In this document: positions 30,119-31,283 of the stretch, piece by piece
How positions within the stretch are numbered: the first letter of the stretch is position 1
Layout: every line of letters starts with the position of its first letter
Assembly: GCA_016987375.1 (NCBI GenBank)
Contig: PJRA01000323.1
Span: 260,352-291,634 of the forward strand
Length of the DNA stretch: 31,283 bases
From: Brachionus koreanus
Taxonomy: Eukaryota; Rotifera; Eurotatoria; Ploima; Brachionidae
Reading direction: 5' to 3'
The notes under the pieces: model-generated
Database searches by the model: none
Seen by the model: only the letters and a program-made list of their open reading frames with translations
Told to the model about the DNA's origin: nothing
Program-made: the position numbers and the translations under genes

Positions 30119-30663
30119 GCATAGTCAATTTTCGTTTTTTAACGACGAATTTAAATATTCAACCTATATGCTCATATAAATTTATGCTATTATATAATTA
30201 ATAATTATTTTTGAGTTTCTCTTCTTGATTTTTGTTTTTGGTTTCTACTGACTTGATAAAGACTGGACAAATTTTAGAAAGCTGCATGGTTTCCCTCGAA
30301 GTTTTAATAATTTTCAGTATATTAATTAGCAGAAATACATTTGATTTTTTGTTTTTTGCTTTCGGGATCATAGATTTTAATTTTTTCCTATTTTAAGCTT
30401 ATTTTTGAAGGCACTAACACCAAGCTTTTGATGTTTTAGTGCGGCTTTTCGACTAAGGACTGAATTTTCTCATGATCAAATTTCAATAACGAAAAAAAAG
30501 AAGGGTGGTCTGTTTACTCAATCAGTCATACAAAGAGGAAAGTCAAAGCCTTAATATTTCTAGCAAAAAATAGGTAAATTATAGATTTTCTCCGTTTTAA
30601 TTTGTATTTTGGTTTTTTTTTTAATATGTAATTCTTCCCCTAATTGGCGGAGTTTTGATTAGT

Positions 30664-30944
30664 CAATCAAAAATTTATTGATTAAAATAAAAAAAAATGT
30701 TATTGATTTATCCTTCGAAAAGTCTTGCTTCATTGTCTTCACTAAATATAAGAAGGAAAATATCGATTTAAACTTAAAGCTATTTGAAAATAAAATTGAG
30801 AGCAAAAATGAAATCAAGTTCATAAATATAAAATTTGATTCAAAATTAACCTTTAACCCGATGGTTGATGAAATAAAACAGCGTTGTAGTTCACGGTTTA
30901 ACTTAATAAAAATATTGTCAAACAAAAAATGTGGTATTTACTAG
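30664..30944 (+). pseudogene. LINE reverse transcriptase fragment (thumb region)
   Basis: About 88 codons read LIKIKKNVIDLSFEKSCFIV then FTKYKKENIDLNLKLFENKI, followed by KNEIKFINIKFDSKLTFNPM and DEIKQRCSSRFNLIKILS. This pattern (K-C/S-x-F-x-x-F, then EIKFLGI-like, then D-x-L-T-F, then R-x-N-x-I-K-x-L) is the part of a LINE reverse transcriptase just after the catalytic core. Catalytic motifs and everything downstream are missing, and TAG ends the frame. It is a different family from the copies at 7925 and 24834. Confidence 0.7.
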
Positions 30945-31169
30945 GAAACTTATACACACTAGGAAACTTATATAAATCTTTAATTCTAAATTTGTTTATC
31001 AAGGCTTTCTGAAACAAAAAAAGAGAGAACCCGATGGGAAAATAAAAACAAAAAAAAAACAAAACCAAATAATTCTTACTCATTTTACTTATTTTTTATG
31101 AATAATTATTTAAATTATCTTCTTTATTTGGTATATGTAGTTTATTTTTAAATTATGAAAAATTAGACA

Positions 31170-31283
31170 CAAAAAAAAACGGTTGTGCCTAAAGTACGGA
31201 AACGGAATCGCGGAATCCGGAATTCCGTCGACCCTATTTTACGGAATTTTTAACTTTTAAATTCCGTAAAATAACGTCTAAAA
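31170..31283. repeat. G+C-rich palindromic sequence, cut by the window end
   Basis: ACGGAAACGGAATCGCGGAA and then GGAATCCGGAATTCC are short iterated GGAAT motifs. Then TTTTACGGAATTT and AAATTCCGTAAAA form a 13-bp perfect inverted repeat around a 9-nt loop. It looks like the edge of another structured repeat; the rest is outside the window. Confidence 0.5.

Noticed and set aside
1..31283. CRISPR arrays, bacterial operons or a prokaryotic defence system
   Set aside because: No spaced direct-repeat array, no ribosome binding sites and clear spliceosomal introns; the DNA is eukaryotic.

Overview
This is a window of animal nuclear DNA. The sequence is extremely AT-rich, the genes are split by GT-AG introns, and the main gene belongs to a protein phosphatase 1 regulatory-subunit family known from animals. 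Several introns are only about 49-64 nt long while others exceed 3.5 kb. Together with the LINE-rich background this would suit a small-genome invertebrate such as a monogonont rotifer, but that assignment is an inference. A block of 63 N at 20278-20340 shows this is a scaffold.

Layout. Bases 1-10314 carry, on the minus strand, most of a PPP1R16 (MYPT3/TIMAP)-like gene. Its four upstream exons (9622-10314, 5001-5492, 4775-4936, 4310-4720) join in phase 0 into 586 residues. These hold a long Ser/Thr-rich leader, a MyPhoNE motif, ankyrin repeats and an RRSS phosphorylation-type site. A Ser/Asn-rich open frame at 1-741 is probably the next exon, and the C-terminus lies outside the window. The two big introns (742-4309 and 5493-9621) are full of transposon relics: TTAA-flanked MITEs, a hairpin MITE with an 8-bp duplication, a GC-rich foldback element, a broken LINE, and a small secreted-peptide reading frame that a MITE appears to have cut short.

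Bases 10315-26430 contain no certain host gene. They hold the presumed promoter of the PPP1R16-like gene (GA/CA microsatellites), several MITEs, four copies of a short repeat ending in a variable hairpin, three other 3'-hairpin repeat families, a Tc1/mariner transposase fragment next to the assembly gap, and the 3' half of a CR1-like LINE (24834-25907). On the minus strand at 16361-16523 there is a possible tiny two-exon gene, and coding-like islands at about 17765-18185.

Bases 26430-28700 hold two minus-strand genes for small secreted proteins: an unrecognised 205-residue protein with a 62-nt intron, and a 144-residue protein with two EGF-like domains. A dead mariner copy lies between them. 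Bases 28700-31283 return to repeats: a TTAA MITE, two short repeats, a LINE fragment and a GC-rich palindromic sequence running off the end.

The host genes do not form an operon or an obvious pathway. The main interest is the PPP1R16-like gene, whose PP1 contact motifs have diverged unequally, the two secreted genes, and an unusually dense set of structured non-autonomous repeats.
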